Shown here piece after piece: positions 63,518-64,000 of a stretch of DNA of 64,000 nt. How positions within the stretch are numbered: position 1 is the stretch's first letter; the number at the start of each line of letters is the position of its first letter. This DNA is from Nocardioidaceae bacterium SCSIO 66511. GTDB lineage: Bacteria > Actinomycetota > Actinomycetes > Propionibacteriales > Nocardioidaceae. Both the position numbers and the translations under genes were made by a program. The notes beneath the pieces were generated by a model. It saw only the letters and a list, made by a program, of their open reading frames with translations. It did no database searches and was not told the origin of the DNA. Location: assembly GCA_023100825.1 (NCBI GenBank), contig CP095846.1, forward strand, positions 1,178,001 through 1,242,000, written 5' to 3'.

Positions 63518-64000
<483 letters not shown>

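Overview
The window is a 64 kb stretch of a high-GC actinobacterial chromosome. GTG starts are frequent, and many genes have a TAnnnT box only 6-8 nt before the start codon, which suggests leaderless mRNAs. The gene order pmmB - purine nucleoside phosphorylase - lpdA is the one I know from mycobacteria. An AccD/AccE carboxylase, a Rv1264-type adenylate cyclase, paired LCP proteins and glf all fit Actinomycetota. The absence of obvious mycolic-acid genes and the very frequent CGTACG word make a Nocardioidaceae/Propionibacteriales-like genome my best guess; this is inference, not a measurement.

Layout. 1-5.8 kb: deoxynucleoside and purine salvage (aldehyde dehydrogenase, deoC, a phosphosugar mutase, PNP) and the atypical flavoprotein LpdA. 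5.9-8.8 kb: a secreted amidase with LGFP repeats and a SpoIID/LytB protein. 8.8-21 kb: an SNF2 helicase, pyruvate carboxylase, then a tight four-gene operon of paralogous membrane proteins directly downstream of an acyl-CoA carboxylase alpha subunit. 21-28.6 kb: an FAD oxidoreductase, an iron-controlled siderophore-binding lipoprotein, an HTH/Ser-Thr kinase pair, a secreted VWA protein and an acyl-CoA dehydrogenase. 28.7-32.1 kb: cytosine permease plus yeast-type cytosine deaminase, divergent from a PucR regulator. 32.2-38.6 kb: acetyltransferase, Maf, TetR/MFS efflux pair, AccE/AccD and divergent BirA. 38.7-42.6 kb: PH-domain protein with an adenylate cyclase, GtrA, purK and purE. 42.8-51.4 kb: a 2866-residue secreted multidomain protein. 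51.5-58.6 kb: glutamate dehydrogenase, a PPOX flavoprotein, a second acyl-CoA dehydrogenase, a YigZ protein and a secreted metzincin protease. 58.6-64 kb: two divergent LCP ligases, two GT2 glycosyltransferases and the start of glf, which looks like a galactofuranose-containing wall-polymer locus.

Three layers stand out beyond the genes. (1) The four-gene paralogous operon (14743-19220) encodes an extracytoplasmic domain, a membrane helix and, in three of the four, a cytoplasmic domain with a Cx5H...CxxC signature that I cannot assign to a named family. It is the best candidate for an undescribed system. (2) Two acyl-CoA dehydrogenase genes 26 kb apart carry the same 20-bp dyad (ATGTTAA-N6-TTAACAT type) over their -10 boxes, which suggests a common repressor. 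(3) Intergenic DNA carries repeated elements: a 68-nt sequence before both purK and purE (57/68 identical), and a CGCTGACnCG element in which the TGA is the stop codon of at least six genes.

No tRNA, rRNA, insertion sequence, prophage or CRISPR array was recognised. The biotin genes form a plausible functional set: BirA charges pyruvate carboxylase and the acyl-CoA carboxylase alpha chain, which would work with the AccD/AccE subunits encoded next to birA.
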